From assembly GCA_050084515.1 (NCBI GenBank), contig CM114275.1:10602001-10666000 (forward strand): a stretch of 64,000 bases of DNA. Direction: 5' to 3'. Origin of the DNA: Blasia pusilla (taxonomy: Eukaryota > Marchantiophyta > Marchantiopsida > Blasiales). Both the position numbers and the translations under genes were made by a program. Positions 1-13,600 of the stretch are shown in pieces. A model generated the notes under the pieces. The model did not search any database, was not told the DNA's origin, and was given only the letters and a program-made list of their open reading frames with translations. Numbering within the stretch: the first letter of the stretch is position 1; each line of letters begins with the position of its first letter.

Positions 1-1560
1 TAAGAGAAGAGATGAATGATTAACCGGGAAAGTTCTCTCATAAGAAGTCAATCCCTGTTATCTCGCTTGCCCTGCTATAGTCGTGACAAGAGTAGTGCAA
101 ATACATATTACTAACCAAGATACATCAACTATCATAAACACATACCTTAGATCCATCTATCCTATGAATCCTAGAGCAGTTGTACACAAACGACTAGATA
201 CACCCAATCCCCCATAGTTACTCTAATTCTAAATAGCTTATAAATGTAAATGCTATGAAAGAAGCTTGAGTTGGAACTCTACTATAAGCTCTTTGCAAAA
301 TGGTCCAAATATATATGCATTTTTGGATACTTTTCCATAAAAGGCAAGCCAGATCATTTCTCCATAGAATTGGTTGATTTTCCTATGTTTTGTGAAGAAA
401 TCACCAATTTCTTATGAAATGTCCCAAATTTTCTAGTTTCAATAGAAGAAAGTCAATTTGAAACCACAATCTCAAAAAAAATCCTAGTTCTCCCAATTAA
501 TAATTTGGTGGAGTAGGGTAATTCTAGTAGGAGAAGATTGATAGAATAAAATGGCAGTTTCCCCCTACAAATGAACATTTTCTTAGAAATTTCCAATAGG
601 AAGAATTGATGACTGAAAAAGTAAGTGATCAATTCGAAAGGGGAAATTGACGTGGTCCACAAAAATAAATGCCATTAAAAGTGTAGTTCTGACAATGAAT
701 AGCTCCATGCCCAAAATGGGTAGAACCTGCAGTCAAAAGATTCTATCACGATTCAAAGTGTGGATAAGAATAAACATATTTGATCTGTAGGCTCGGTACT
801 TCGAGAACCGATTAATTTCCAAACCTTTATTCGGATCTGTCCCTTCGTACAGCAAGCTTCCTCAGAAAAGACAAGACAGAAGATGTGATCCAAGGTCCGG
901 GGAGATATTTCTTAATCTTTGGCTTTTTCTATACCTCGTGTGGATTAGTTTATCATTTAAAACGAAATAACAAAAAGATACGACTTTTTCATCCGAAGCT
1001 CTTTGGCAATCAGTTCGAAATTCTTCTGTTGGATGTCCTAGAAAAACTGTCCGTTGTTCCCCACCGTAGATCCTGGCTACCGCCTCAATAGATGTTATGG
1101 AGGGGGAATAGTTATCACGTGAAAGTAGAGGACGAAGACGAACCCGTCGCCTGGACCCGTTCTTCTGTTGCGTCGGTTGGGCCTAGGCTACGGAGTCACA
1201 ACGCTAGATCGTTTGGTAAAGGCACGACGGATGGATGGAGAGTTGGGGTGGAATCGGTCGATGCGATGGATGGATGGATGGATCACGACTTTTTCTTCAA
1301 CGGCCTAAGCCCAGTGTTCTCCCGAGGAGAAGCGCGCACGGAACTTCCTCCCATTTAAACACGTGCTTCGTGAAATGGTGCTACTTCCGTCCCTCCCATG
1401 CAGACACGCGGATTCGTGCTCCAGCGCCTGCAGCCGCGTGGATTTTCATCACCGGGGTCTAAAAGGCGCGCTGGCCGGGTCTCCTCGGAGAGCCCTACAA
1501 GTCTCCAAGCCCGGGAAATACTTTTACGAAAATATTAATATATTAAATCAGAATATATTG
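1..1560. other. Unassigned intergenic DNA
   Basis: I see no convincing gene here. The first 800 bases are AT-rich with no long open frame. Between about 880 and 1,500 the base composition becomes more balanced and there is a short ATGG tetranucleotide run near 1,265-1,282, but the short open frames (at most 88 codons) have no recognisable motif and no supporting splice structure. Confidence 0.5.
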
Positions 1561-1590
1561 TTTTTTTAAAACGGCCCTTTTTCGGCGCCT

Positions 1591-1602
1591 GGTTTAGGGT
1601 TC
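1591..1602 (+). promoter_or_regulatory. Telo-box-like element (TTTAGGGTT)
   Basis: The bases ggtttagggttc contain the reverse complement of the plant telo-box AAACCCTAA. Such boxes are common near transcription starts of plant housekeeping genes. It lies about 125 bases upstream of the gene-like segment that starts at 1718. Function is inferred from position only. Confidence 0.35.
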
Positions 1603-1717
1603 TCGCCTTTACGGTTCCTGCAACTCGATCAATGATTGTGCGGATAAGTGGTGGCAGGACGGGTCGCAAGATTGGATTGGGAAACGAACAGGAGGTCGTT
1701 CGTGCGTCGATTCCGAC

Positions 1718-1990
1718 ATGGAGTCACAGGCAGGGAAGGAATTCATGTCCACCGCTCGGGAGAGGTGATATTGGACCATATCTTTTTGTTTTATTAGTTT
1801 CCATCAACCGTCACGTCGTTTCCACAAGAAGAGCCCGGTTGTTCCCACGGTTGAGAACTCACCAGCGCTTCCATTGGACAGCGCAAGTGACGAGGATGAA
1901 GAAAAGCCGTTCCGAAATAGAGTCATTGCTCCTGGACGGGGGATGAGACCCCACAGCTGCGGAACTCTCCCTGAGGAGAGAGAGAGATGA
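1718..1990 (+). CDS. Short gene-like segment, unrecognised; broken or with a tiny intron
   Basis: From the ATG at 1718 the frame reads MESQAGKEFMSTARER and then meets TGA at 1766. The same frame resumes and stays open to TGA at 1988-1990, coding a basic stretch (RRFHKKSP), an acidic patch (SASDEDEEKPF) and a Gly/Arg-rich tail. Splicing from AG|GTGATA at 1765 to a T-rich TTTTATTAG ending at 1797 would remove exactly 33 bases and the stop. That is far below the usual minimum plant intron length, so either this is a decayed exon with a nonsense mutation, the intron is exceptional, or the coding appearance is chance. I do not recognise the protein. A telo-box lies upstream. Low confidence that it is an intact gene. 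Confidence 0.3.
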
Positions 1991-4696
1991 TAATATCCAG
2001 GTTCATGTACCTACGATGTAGTCCAACAGGAAAAGCTCGAAACTTAATGGCCTAGATTAGCACTACAAAAACATGCAGCGAAAGTGAGAAGTGGATTCCA
2101 CGGCAGAGCATGTAGCTGGACAAAAGCAAACCGTGTGTACAACGCCATCAATGCGCTGTTGAGGCCACTGGGACAACTTGGGCTCTGTTTATGGGTGCTA
2201 CTCCGCTGCGCTGTGCTATGCTACGCTGTGCTTCCAGATGCAGCAGCAGTAGAGTCGAGCGTGGAACAGATACCAGACGAGAAATGCAGATGAGTGCAGT
2301 GGCTTTGGATGGAACTCGGTCCGTCTTACAATCGACCTTGCTTTCCATTACTACCGAGGAAATACAAGGAATCCTCAATGTAAGGGAGGGAAAAGTAGAA
2401 GGGCTCCAAGTCACACTCACTCGAGCGAGGGAAAAGAAAAAAGAAGCTCCTAAAATCTAACTTCATCACCACTGGAAAAAAATCGAACTTCACCAACAGC
2501 CAATGCCTATCAACAAATCCAAGACCACAAAGTCACCTACAAGAAAGTGATGGTGAACCCAAGCACCCCTGCTTCACCACATTGCACTCCACAATCAAAT
2601 TCTCCCACACAATCTTCACCCGACAGCTAGACTAGCTCACTAGAGCGAGCAACTTCATGAGCCGATCAAGTAAAATAACGGATAACTTCCACGGCAGTCT
2701 ATGAAGCAGAAGGCCTGGGCTGATCGTACTGTTCGATTGCTACAACTGTCGAGTGCCGTCCATGATGGATAAACCACACCAGAGAGAACCCACTGAGACC
2801 TCTCATGTCTAGCTTGCGAAAATAATCCGAGAAACACAAAATTCCACCAAATAACATATGGAGTTAGTACACTCGCCACACCTCACGCGACACCACACAC
2901 GACAGGAAACGAGAGCCAACTCTTGCCCGAAGTCGCTGTCTACACTACTGACTTCACCTAACGACCAAATGGATATCAACCATCCTTCCGGCAGACAACT
3001 TGACAGAGTGACATTCGAGGATCTGAGGATACAGAATACAAACGTCAATTTTGACTGGAGCTTTCACATCGCAGGATGTGAATGCTTCGAGTGTCAATCG
3101 TCGAGAATCGTCTGTGTCGATCGTCGAGACGAATCAATATTTCAAATGGGTCGGGTGGTCGCAGTGATGGGATTGAAGGAGGCCAAAGTTAACGGCGACC
3201 AGGGGTGGCTGCTGTAGCTGGGGCGACGATATCGTTATCAGAATAACAGTAGCGGCCAGACATTCGCCCGCTCAGACGAGATTTGAATCCTGCGTCCTAA
3301 GAAATCTAGGAACGAGAAGAGAATCCTTCGTGTATATCAAATCCGAAAGAGTTCAACCCAATTTCCGCACATGAGTTGAATTCAGTGCGTAAGATGATAT
3401 TCAAGCAACAATTATAGATTATGCCGTTGGGTTCCTCTGTTCCCGGGCTGACAATTAAATTGATGTGATTCATCGAATTTATTAGATTTGCAAAACCATA
3501 AGTTACAATACTTGGTTCCACTGTGTTGATTCTGATCCATGGAGACTCGTGTGCAGTGGGTGTTACACTCGTGGACACTTCGTACTTATCATCTTGGATT
3601 AAATGACCAAGAATCCAACAACCCGACCTTCAGAATGCAAATGCCACCAGCAAACGTCATGAGAACTGAAAAAATTTCAGAAATTCCATGTTGGAACAGA
3701 ACGACCATGACTCTACGAGTCTTGGCACACATCAGAATCAAAATTGCAGTCTTTGTTGATGAACACCCTTCGTCACATGGGCATGTTTATACTGAGTCGG
3801 CCTGTGGTATGTTCAATAAAAGTACTGCAGGATCTGTGAAGAATTCCACCTTCCCTAAGCAAGGCGTGTACCATATCTACACTCTCAACGCCCCCAATCA
3901 CGTTAGTGACATCTACGACTCTGAGTCAGTTTCAATGGCTTCCACTCTGTCTGTCTGTCTGCATTTGTAAACTCCCTGCTCAGTTCAGTGATGTGATCAA
4001 GAAATCTCACAAAAGTTACACATACCAGAACACCAATCCACTGACCCCAACAACCTTGTTAAATGTCCAGGTAAGTGTAAGAAAATCCGTATTCCAAGGA
4101 GATGAGAGTCCTACTACCCCGGACCACTATTTCTACTTTTATTTCATTCCCCTATTGACTCAACACTTCTGGGCTTACCCGTCTGGGGGCAGAACCATCC
4201 CTCATGAGATCATCAATAGGTGGCAACAAAATCCTGAGCATCTCACATTGGGAACAGATCAGTTGGAGATTTCATGTCCAGACTTAGAGACAATTCACCT
4301 TGTAAACGCCCATGTCCAGCCCCACCCAATGCTGCTCTGCCCTGCTTTCTGTTTTGAGATAAAATTGCTTCCTCACAATACTGTCGCTTGGTAATAGGAT
4401 TTTCTTCTGAACTTAAGTACAAGATGCCCGTATCTTGGGAAGCACACGTAATGGTGAGACACCTCCCGTTCATCCAATTTGAAACCAATAGACCTTGAAT
4501 ACACTGTCCTGAACTAAAATACTGTCTTATGGACATTCAAGGGGAGAAAAAGAACCCTCAGCTGGAATCCAGATGGCAGTAGATAGATGTACAGATGTTT
4601 GTAGAAGGTACTTAAGATTCTGCCGCCGCAGTCATAGACAATCATCTTGTGTAATACAGCTTTTGGAGAAGCTGGCTATGATGGAGTCATGGAAAA
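1991..4696. other. Intergenic DNA and presumed ALG2 3' UTR
   Basis: Nothing here is recognisable as a gene. The part nearest 4,696 should include the 3' UTR of the ALG2 gene, which ends at 4,697 on the minus strand. Open frames at 2858-3217, 3539-3970 and 3906-4394 (plus) and 3306-3578 and 4243-4536 (minus) have no family motifs and overlap one another on opposite strands, so I treat them as chance. Confidence 0.45.
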
Positions 4697-7600
4697 TCAC
4701 TTTGTGTAATATGTTCTTTGGGCCGGGCGTTTAGAGTAACCACTCAGTAAACCCGATATGATTGAATTCAACCTTTCACCGAACACAGTTCTGGAAAAAA
4801 TTTGCTCCACACGCATTCTTGCTGCAAAGCCCATACTCTGTGCCTTACCTGGCTCTCTCAGAAACACTTTCATGGCAGATGCAAAGCTATGAGCAGATGG
4901 ATCACAAAGAAAACCAGTAACCTTGTGGTCCACACTCTCCTTGGGACCACCACTGTTGCATGCAATAACTGGCTTGGTGGCTGCCATCGCTTCCAGAGGT
5001 ACTATTCCAAAATGTTCTTTCTGCCATAATCACAATGGATTTGAGACCAGAGTATTGAGTTAATTCTATATGACAGAATATGGTAACATAATTTTACAAA
5101 GAAATCATTTCTCCATAACATTCCCTTGACCTGGCGAGTCTTTTAAGTCAAAAGTGAAGAGGTCTCAGACGGTCGTTACCATGGGTGTGTAGATGACACA
5201 AAGGCAACTACGCAGCAACTCATTCTTCCGTGATGTGGAGCAAGATGGCTCGAAGTCAACATAGTCTGAAATTCCTTCCTCACCAGCAAGGGTCTTCAGC
5301 TCTTGCAGATATTCACGATTTTCAGCGAGCCTTTCATCATAGCCACCTGATAAAAAGCCATCAAGTTTCTACTTAAGGACTTGATAGAGCTGGCAAGGCC
5401 AACCAATATAGTCTTAAAAACAAGACATCCTTCAAGACTCCAGGAGATAGCAACTCTATGATTGAGGAGGAGCCAAAAAAAGGTTGCCATCCACCTGCCA
5501 TCCTCTGGTCTTGAGGAGGGTAAAATATGACGAATACACTTCAAGAAGTTTTTGGCCGTGGCAAAACTCAATTGGCTGGAGAGACAAGAATTAAGGTGAT
5601 TCAGGAATGACCTTATCAATTATCAAACTCTGAGTCTTGTGTTGAAACAAGTGCATACTTAGTTTGTACAAATAAGCCCTCACTATCTCATCATGAGCAA
5701 GAGGTTCACAAAACTTCACCTGCAATGACCAGCCTAACTTCCACAGCTGTACCAGTTTCATTCGTCACATCAGCTTTGGCATATGACAGCTGCCTCACAA
5801 TAAAGCCAAGCGCTGAAATTGCTAGTCCAATATTCTTCTTGCGTTCAAATCGATTGATTGATAAAAACATGCAGCTGCAAGACACTGAATTGCTGTGAAA
5901 AGTCCACCAAGCATATGCAACTTGATGTTACGCAATCCATGTCTTGAATAGACGAGCTACCAGCAATTCTATGTCTCTCCCAAAAATTAGAGATCAAGAT
6001 AACTACCTTTGAGCACCTTGCTCAACCCCACTTCGCTGCTGAGTTCCAAATTGATTGATGTCAACAGCGGGGTAGAGAACAGATGGCTGAATGCCTTTCT
6101 TATGAAGGGCTTTGAATGTTTCTGCAAACGTCACAGCTGTGAACTCACTGTTCACCAAAACGCAATCTGCCTGACCTGCAAAATATGTTCGAAACTAATT
6201 AGTACAGCGACACAAATCAGCAGATGGCTGATTGATGGTAGTCGATCCAAGTGTTGATCACACGGATCGACCCATACAGACCATCTAGATTAGATTAGGA
6301 TCAATGTTCCGTTTATGACCATTGATCACTACTGGTAACGTTTCATCTTGCGTAGATATGAAACCATACGTAGCTAAGAGACATTTCTCAAGTGACACAG
6401 TTACCGTCACATCTTTTGATTACACAGACTTTACTACTTGTGTATCGGCTTTTAATCTATCAACACAGAGAGTACAAAAACAATTTCAATTCATTCCTTT
6501 CATTCCACAATTCTTACATTGTATCAGAGCCTGGTTGCTAGTCACTACTCTTTCGATTTCAAGAAAGGATTAGAATTTGAGGGACGTTTCAAAATTCTAG
6601 AGTAGAGGGGACGCCTTCTACTCAACGTCTTTCTCGTTTCTGTTTCTTAGTGGCTGCAGACTTCAGATTCTTTCGATTTCGAAGTCCTCAACCCTTTTCT
6701 GTCACTTTCAGCAATTCACAATGGTGAATACTAGTATGTTCCTCAAGATCGACGACATCCCGAAATCCGACGGGACCTATTTCTATATCTGGCGATTACG
6801 CATGAGATTGCCCCTCAATGCCGAAGATCTTGTTGGTATTGTAGAAGGTACAATTCCAAAGCCAGCAATGGCTACCGCTCCTGCCACCGGCGTTGGGAGT
6901 GTCCACGACCGGGAGATTCTCAACCGTATAGCCTTATCTTTCATAGCGAATCGTTTAGACAATTCGCAAGTACATCATATCAGTTCCGCTACGACTGCAG
7001 CGGAAGCTTGGACGAAATTGGATTCTTTATACCAAGCTCAGGACGCTGTCACAAAAATGTATCTGCAAGATGAATTGCAGACTCTGAAGATGAAAGAAGG
7101 CGACAGCGTTACCAAACATGTCCATCAATTTAGGACATTGATTGATCAACTCCAAGCTGCTGGATCGGTGACTATTTATGAAAATCAGTATCTTGCATTG
7201 ATGTGATCAATGCCCACCAGTTACCGCAATTTATTGACCTCATTGCGAGGTCAGAGTAACGTTACTTTGCAATCTGTGATCACTTTCCTTCTTAGGGAGG
7301 AGAAAATGATGAAGACGCAGACTGCTGAACCGTCCTCAGCTCTTTTTGTTGGACAAGGTGCTGCTCCTTTTCAAACCAATCCAAATACGGCAATTCGAGG
7401 CAAGGCGGTTCTTTCAGAGGTTACGGTCGAGGCAAAGCTCCTCAGAAAGGCTTTGGTCCTTTCAAGTCAGGATTTGTTCCTGCTTCTGCGACGATTCCAC
7501 ATGGCGAATCGTTCAATCCTCAAGCTGATTGGCAGGCTTCATCCTCTAATCAGCAGAACACTTATAAGAAAATGAAGTGTTTCTATTGCAATTTGCAGGG

Positions 7601-10600
7601 GCATCATATTAAAGATTTCGGGAAATATCTTGCAGATCAGCAAATGCAATCCAGACTTTCGGATCCAAAAGCCAATTTTACGTTTCATCTCTTCTTTACC
7701 GTCACCTATTCGACTTCTGCTTCAGAAATTCAAGATAACACATGGTATCTTGATACTGGTGCTACTCATCATATGGCCTTCTCCAGTGATTACTTTTCGA
7801 ATTACACTCCTTACGAAAAATCTTTGTCTATTTTTCTGGGTGATAATTCTAGTCTGGAGATCAGAGGATCTGGTCAAGTAGAGATTCATCTGACTAATGG
7901 TACTCGGCACATTCTTCGGAATGTTCTACATATACCAAGCTTGAAGAAAAATCTTTTCTCAGTCAAGCAACTCGACACTGCAGGAGGATCTGCCTTGATT
8001 CATAAAGAGTGTGTACTCCGCGACTCTACAGACCAAATCATTACTACGTGTTACTTAATCAATGATTTGTACAAACTAGGAGAAGCTGTCCTTCCACCCT
8101 TCCCATCTTCTTCCATTACAGCTGCCACTGTGGTTCTTCCCACGATCGCTGATCTGTGGCACCACCGTTTAGGCCACATCAGTGCCGCTCGGGTTCCTCA
8201 ACTTCAAAACCAGCAAATGGCTGGCGGTCTTCCAACGCATAATCCCTATCAGATTTCTTCATGTCGAGCCTGCTTACATGGCAAGCAGACTTGCAAACCT
8301 TTTCCTAATACGATTCCAGTCTATAGAGCCCTCAATGTTTTAGAATTAATCCATACAGATATTTGCAGGCCTATTTCTCCCCCTGCTCATTTGGGTTTTC
8401 ATTATTTCATGGTCTTTATTGACGATTTCTCCCGGTATACTACCGTTTACCTCCTTCATTATAAATCTGAAGCTTTTTCCCGTTTCACCCAATTTGTAGC
8501 CAATGTAGAGACTCAGTGTCAACCTCGACGCATTCAGACCTTGCGATCTGACAATGGTGGGGAATATAAGTCTTCTGCTTTCTTAGAATTCTGCCATTCT
8601 CGAGGAATTCTCCAGGCAGTTCACTATTCCCCACACACCACAGCAGAATGGTTTCTCAGAACGTAAGAATAGAACTATTGCCAATTCTGTACGTTCTATG
8701 CTTTTCCATCCCGCTCTCCCTAAGTCTTGGCAGTGACCAAGGCTTCACTTATTGGGGTGAAGCCTTGGTCGCTGCCAATTATTTGCAAAATCGTCTTCCG
8801 AGCAAAGCATTACCACCTTCCAAAACACCATATGAGTTATGGTTTAATCGTAAACCTGTTTTATCTCATCTTCGTATTTTTGGAAGTCCTGCATTTGCTA
8901 AAATCAATGATCCTCATTCCAAGCTGGATTTTTGCACTGAGGAATGTATTTTCCTTGGCTCCAGTGACCAAAGCAAAGCCCTGAGTCTAGAGAGGCTCAG
9001 AGACAAGACTACCATTCTCTCCCGTGACTGTAGTTCTTGAAGATCAGATTGCTAAGACCACTCCACCGCTCTCTTCTTCTGATGCAGAAGATCAGGCTAT
9101 TCGATCTGATCCTCTATTTTTCCGCTCTTCCCCTAATCCTCAATCTTCCTTGCCTATTCCTGCTACTTCCCCTATTAATCCCGCAGTGGGAACTCCTTCT
9201 CCTACCATGTCTTCTTCAGTGGGAGTTCAACCTCTTTCAAGTTTGCCTCAGCCAGCGGACGCGCCTTCACCGACATCCTCTTCCACTGTACACCCCGTAC
9301 CTGGTCATGGGCGTACCTATCTTTACTATGAAAGAAGACCACGAGTTCCTACTCCTCCTCTTGCTCAAAGAAAAAGTCATCGAATTACTCCGGCTGTTGA
9401 GCGTTACCATGCACTTATTGAAGCTGAGAAGAACAAGAAGCGAGCTGCAGAGAAGCGTTGGGCCTTGCTCTCTTCTACCAGTTCTTTTCTCGAACCCTGA
9501 TCTTATGAAGAAGCTATCTCTGGACCTGATTCCTCACATTGGAAGGCTTCCATTTCTGCTGAACTTCAGAATATGGCTCAAATGAAGGCTTGGACGTTAG
9601 TTCCCCTTCCTCCTAATCAAAGCACAGTTGGATGCCATTGGGTTCTCAAAATTAAACCTAATGTGGATGGCACGATCCACAAGTACAAAGCCCGACTTGT
9701 TGCTAAAGGATTTACTCAAGTTCCTGATCTTGATTACGAAGAGACTTTTTCTCCTACTGTTAAACTTCAATCTCTTCGTATACTTATTGCTATCCCTGCT
9801 TATTTTAACCTGGACTTGCATCAATTAGATGTAATCACTGCTTTTCTATATGGGTTCTTGCAACACAGGATCTACATGGCTCTTCCTCCAGGCTTGCCAG
9901 TTCCCAATAATAACTTGGTCTGCCTTCTAGGAAGGTCAATTTATGGTTTGAAGCAATCAACCCGTATGTGGTATGAACGCTGTCTCTATGTTTTACTTGA
10001 AATTGGTTTTGTCAGCACCACTGCTGACTCTAATATTTACATTCTGAACAAGGACTCCAACTTTCTTATCCGTGCTCTCTACGTGGATGATACTGCCATC
10101 GCCAGCTCCAGTTCTGCATTGCTTCATTTTGTCAAAACCAAGCTCCGCCAAGATTTTGAAATGACTGATCTTGGTGAGGCTTATCATGTTCTGGGAATGC
10201 ATATCCAGCCAGACTGGCAACAAGGATGGATCCAGCTCCACCAGACCACTTACATCACCAACAAACTAAAACAGTTTAACATGCTGGCTGCAAACCTATC
10301 TCCACAGAGGGGGCTCTCTGCAACACAATGGACCCAACAAGAAGCCATTACTGTGTGGCCCAGCAGATTTGCACTTTCAATCAAGCTGACTTGAAGAACA
10401 GCTCTGGAGAATTTTTGCTTGTGTCTCCATACTCATGTCCTGAACCCATACAAATACCCATGTCCTAAACTTCAGTAAGAGTTCCCAAAGATGGATTCTC
10501 CTGAGGGAAGTCCTACTGGTCCTGGTAACACAATGAGCCCAGGCCGCATTTTCTACTTGCTTTCTAGTTGCTGTGAGATTTCTCTAGGTGGTTTGGTAGC

Positions 10601-13600
10601 TACATTCACAAAATTTGTTTCTTCTTGATTCCACACTCAGGTCCTGTATCAGCTATGCTACCCTTGCAATGTCTTGGACCTTTTTCAATTATGATTTTAC
10701 TGGTTTCCATATCTCTTCTGAATCCCTGTGATCTACATCAAAACCTTCTGGTAATCTTGGGAAGCCATTTCATGGAGCGGCCTCCACTAGTTCAACTAGG
10801 TTTTGTCCCATCCAGTCTTTTGTAGATTTCGACCGAACATCAGATTTCTCCAGCCTGTACCCATAAAGTAGTGCATGCCAAGTTCTTGTGACAATAGACC
10901 CCTCACCCTGGTTGGATTGTGTTGGTAACTGGGATGGGAAGAGGAAGAGCTGGAAAAAGTACTACAGCAGAGAAAGAAACTCGCTTCTGTGCTGTGAATG
11001 CATGCTTAAGACTACTATCGCAGAGCTTCCGGATGTTATCCAAGGAGGTCAATATGCCACAATCTGCCTTACCTGAACCAGGACCCTAAACGCTGTTACT
11101 AGTCAGTGCTGCAACTTTGAGCACGAATACGGGCCATAATAGTTGGAGAAAAGCTTTTGCTGGTGACAAGAGTAAGAATTCTGCAGTTGGAACACTGGTC
11201 TTTAAGCCAACTGGTACCTAAACTCTCCGTCTTAACCCAGCCTTGATTGTGACGTGATTCCACTTTTTCTGTGTTTAAGTGGCTATGCCCTTCTGGAACT
11301 CGTACTTCCTTCCTGTTCTGACAGAGTTTTTGAAACATCCTCATTCAGAGAACAAGTTAAGCAGCAAGAGGTCTGATTCTTTTTTCACTTCCTAAATTAT
11401 GTGTTGCTGCCAGATTTTTTCCACTCCTTTGATTACTCTATTCACAAGAGCCATCTCCAATTGGCCCCATGAATTAGGCCCTTGAGGATGCTTCCCTCCT
11501 CTTAAATCCTCACACAAAGGCTGTACTTATTAAGTTATGCCTGTCATAGCATGGCAACCATACACCTGCACCCTGGTTGGAGAGTCCTAGAGACTGGGCT
11601 GGGTGCAGAGGGAGGAAGGAAGGAAGAAAGTAATATGAGACGAGAGACTTTCTAATACAGAGTGCTGCTTCCGAGATCTGCAGGATCAGCAAAAAGCTGT
11701 CTACAACACTAACTATCTTACCTGATTGGGATCCCAAAAGCACATCCTTGATAGTGACTAGGAGTTTCATCCCCACCATTTCCAAAGGAATCGCACTTTG
11801 ATTGTGTTCCAATCTTGCTCTTTTTTCTCTCATTTTGTTATTTTTTCTGTTCAAGGGTGCCACCCACCATGAAATTGAGTCAGGTCCCCAAACGAGGGGT
11901 CCTCTGAAAATATTTCTCAATTTTTTCCTGGTTTGGGATACACATTCAAGAGAGAAAGGTCTGACCTTTTGGTTTTTGACTTCTCTCCGAACTTCTTAAG
12001 CCCTTTCTCCCACCCATTCGAAAGCTCTAACACGGCCTTTCGGACACGGCCCCAATATTTCTTCCTGGCCCGAGTCGCTTTGTCCGACTTCACGTGCAAT
12101 TGACTTGGTTTCCTTAACAACGTGTTGACTTGAGTGCTCTCCCATTGCTTTGCTTGTGGTATCGACTAAGAATTTCTCCTCTCCCACACTTGAGGTCCTG
12201 GCATCTCTTGAACCTATTTCATAAAAATACTGGCCTACTACCCCTTGCCTCATTTCGGTCCAAGTGGTACCCAAGAACACTTTACAGAGATAATTGGGGT
12301 CCATTGCTTCCAGCTGCCTCAGTGATTTCAACTTCGCAATGTTGCATCTACCACGCAGTGTCTCTCCTTAACCTTGGCCAACTGAGGAAGCTGAAATCAG
12401 TCCCCAAAAAGCCTTCGGATGCAGACATTTAAGCCTGTCCATTTTTTTGGAGTTACCATTATTATATCCCACACTCCATCATTATATTCCAGGGTAGGTC
12501 CAATCGAATGCAGAATGATGGGGCATTTTACTTTGGAAGTTAAGTTGTCAAAGCATATGAACCTGGCCACACCACCTTCATGTGACGTTTCTCAACAGTA
12601 TTCTTGATGTGAACATCCCACAAGAAATCCTCTGGGAATTCAATTTCCAGGAAGGTGCACAAGGCGACATTCACCTCCAAGCCCCACATGCTACACCAGA
12701 CTTTGGTCAGGGACATAATCTCCTGGAGCTTCTGTGATGTTTGCCCTGGGCCCTAAAATTATCAGCAAACATCAGAGTGACAACAGAGCTGGTAAGAATC
12801 CGAATTCCTAGTTCACTCTTCTCCATTTCCTCTGGTAAGTAAATGCAATAATTTTTGGAAAGCCTGGGCAACCCCTCTTCTGACCATTCACCAGAACCGT
12901 GATCACTGTATTGAAGTATGATTTCCCCTGCACTATCCACGATTTTCTGAGCCCCAACTTCTACAAGATATAACAATGGGCACCACCAAATACATATGAC
13001 ACCTATTCATCAGTTTTAAGAAGCGATGGGTGGGCTTCCCTTATTTTCACCAACATTGGAAAATCTACCTGAACGTGGAGATGTGATCCCCATATTCTCT
13101 TAAGTGTCAAAAACCTGTCTCGCCTTACTTGATCACAGGTACAAAGACATCGTATCGTCAATGATACCATGTGATCAGCCCGTGTAATTGCTAGAGTCTT
13201 CACATTCAGCTTTCTTGAACATATTCCCATTATTTCCCACCTGTCACCTCTGTGGACTGACTTCTGCCTACTCCAGCACACAGCACCACTAAGACGAGGA
13301 TAGTTCCCAAACAAAAAATTGTGAAGGTACTATGGTAAGGGTTTTATGATACTGCCCAAGGATATTAGGAAGTACCCATACAGACATAATGTATGATAGT
13401 GGCCAGCTAGCTCGAATATCTACTGCAGTCAACCTCTTGACATGAGTTCTAGGGGTTTCAGTAAATAGATCATACTTCCTGAGGTGGTGTAAAAAGTTAA
13501 AAGGTGGTGGGTAAACCATAAGAGTAAAAGAAAGAAGCATGCCAGGTTATAGCACTAGTAGACCCAAGGTACATTGAATGGCGGATACAATAGTTAACAG

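Noticed and set aside
2084-2460. Short Cys/Leu-rich frames on both strands
   Set aside because: They arise from the repetitive ctgcgctgtgctatgct segment and have no coding features.
4243-4536. 97-codon minus-strand frame downstream of ALG2
   Set aside because: It follows the ALG2 stop on the same strand, has no motif and is most simply 3' UTR or intergenic.
9037-9585. 182-codon Leu-rich frame
   Set aside because: It is a shadow of the Copia integrase-RT spacer read in another phase.
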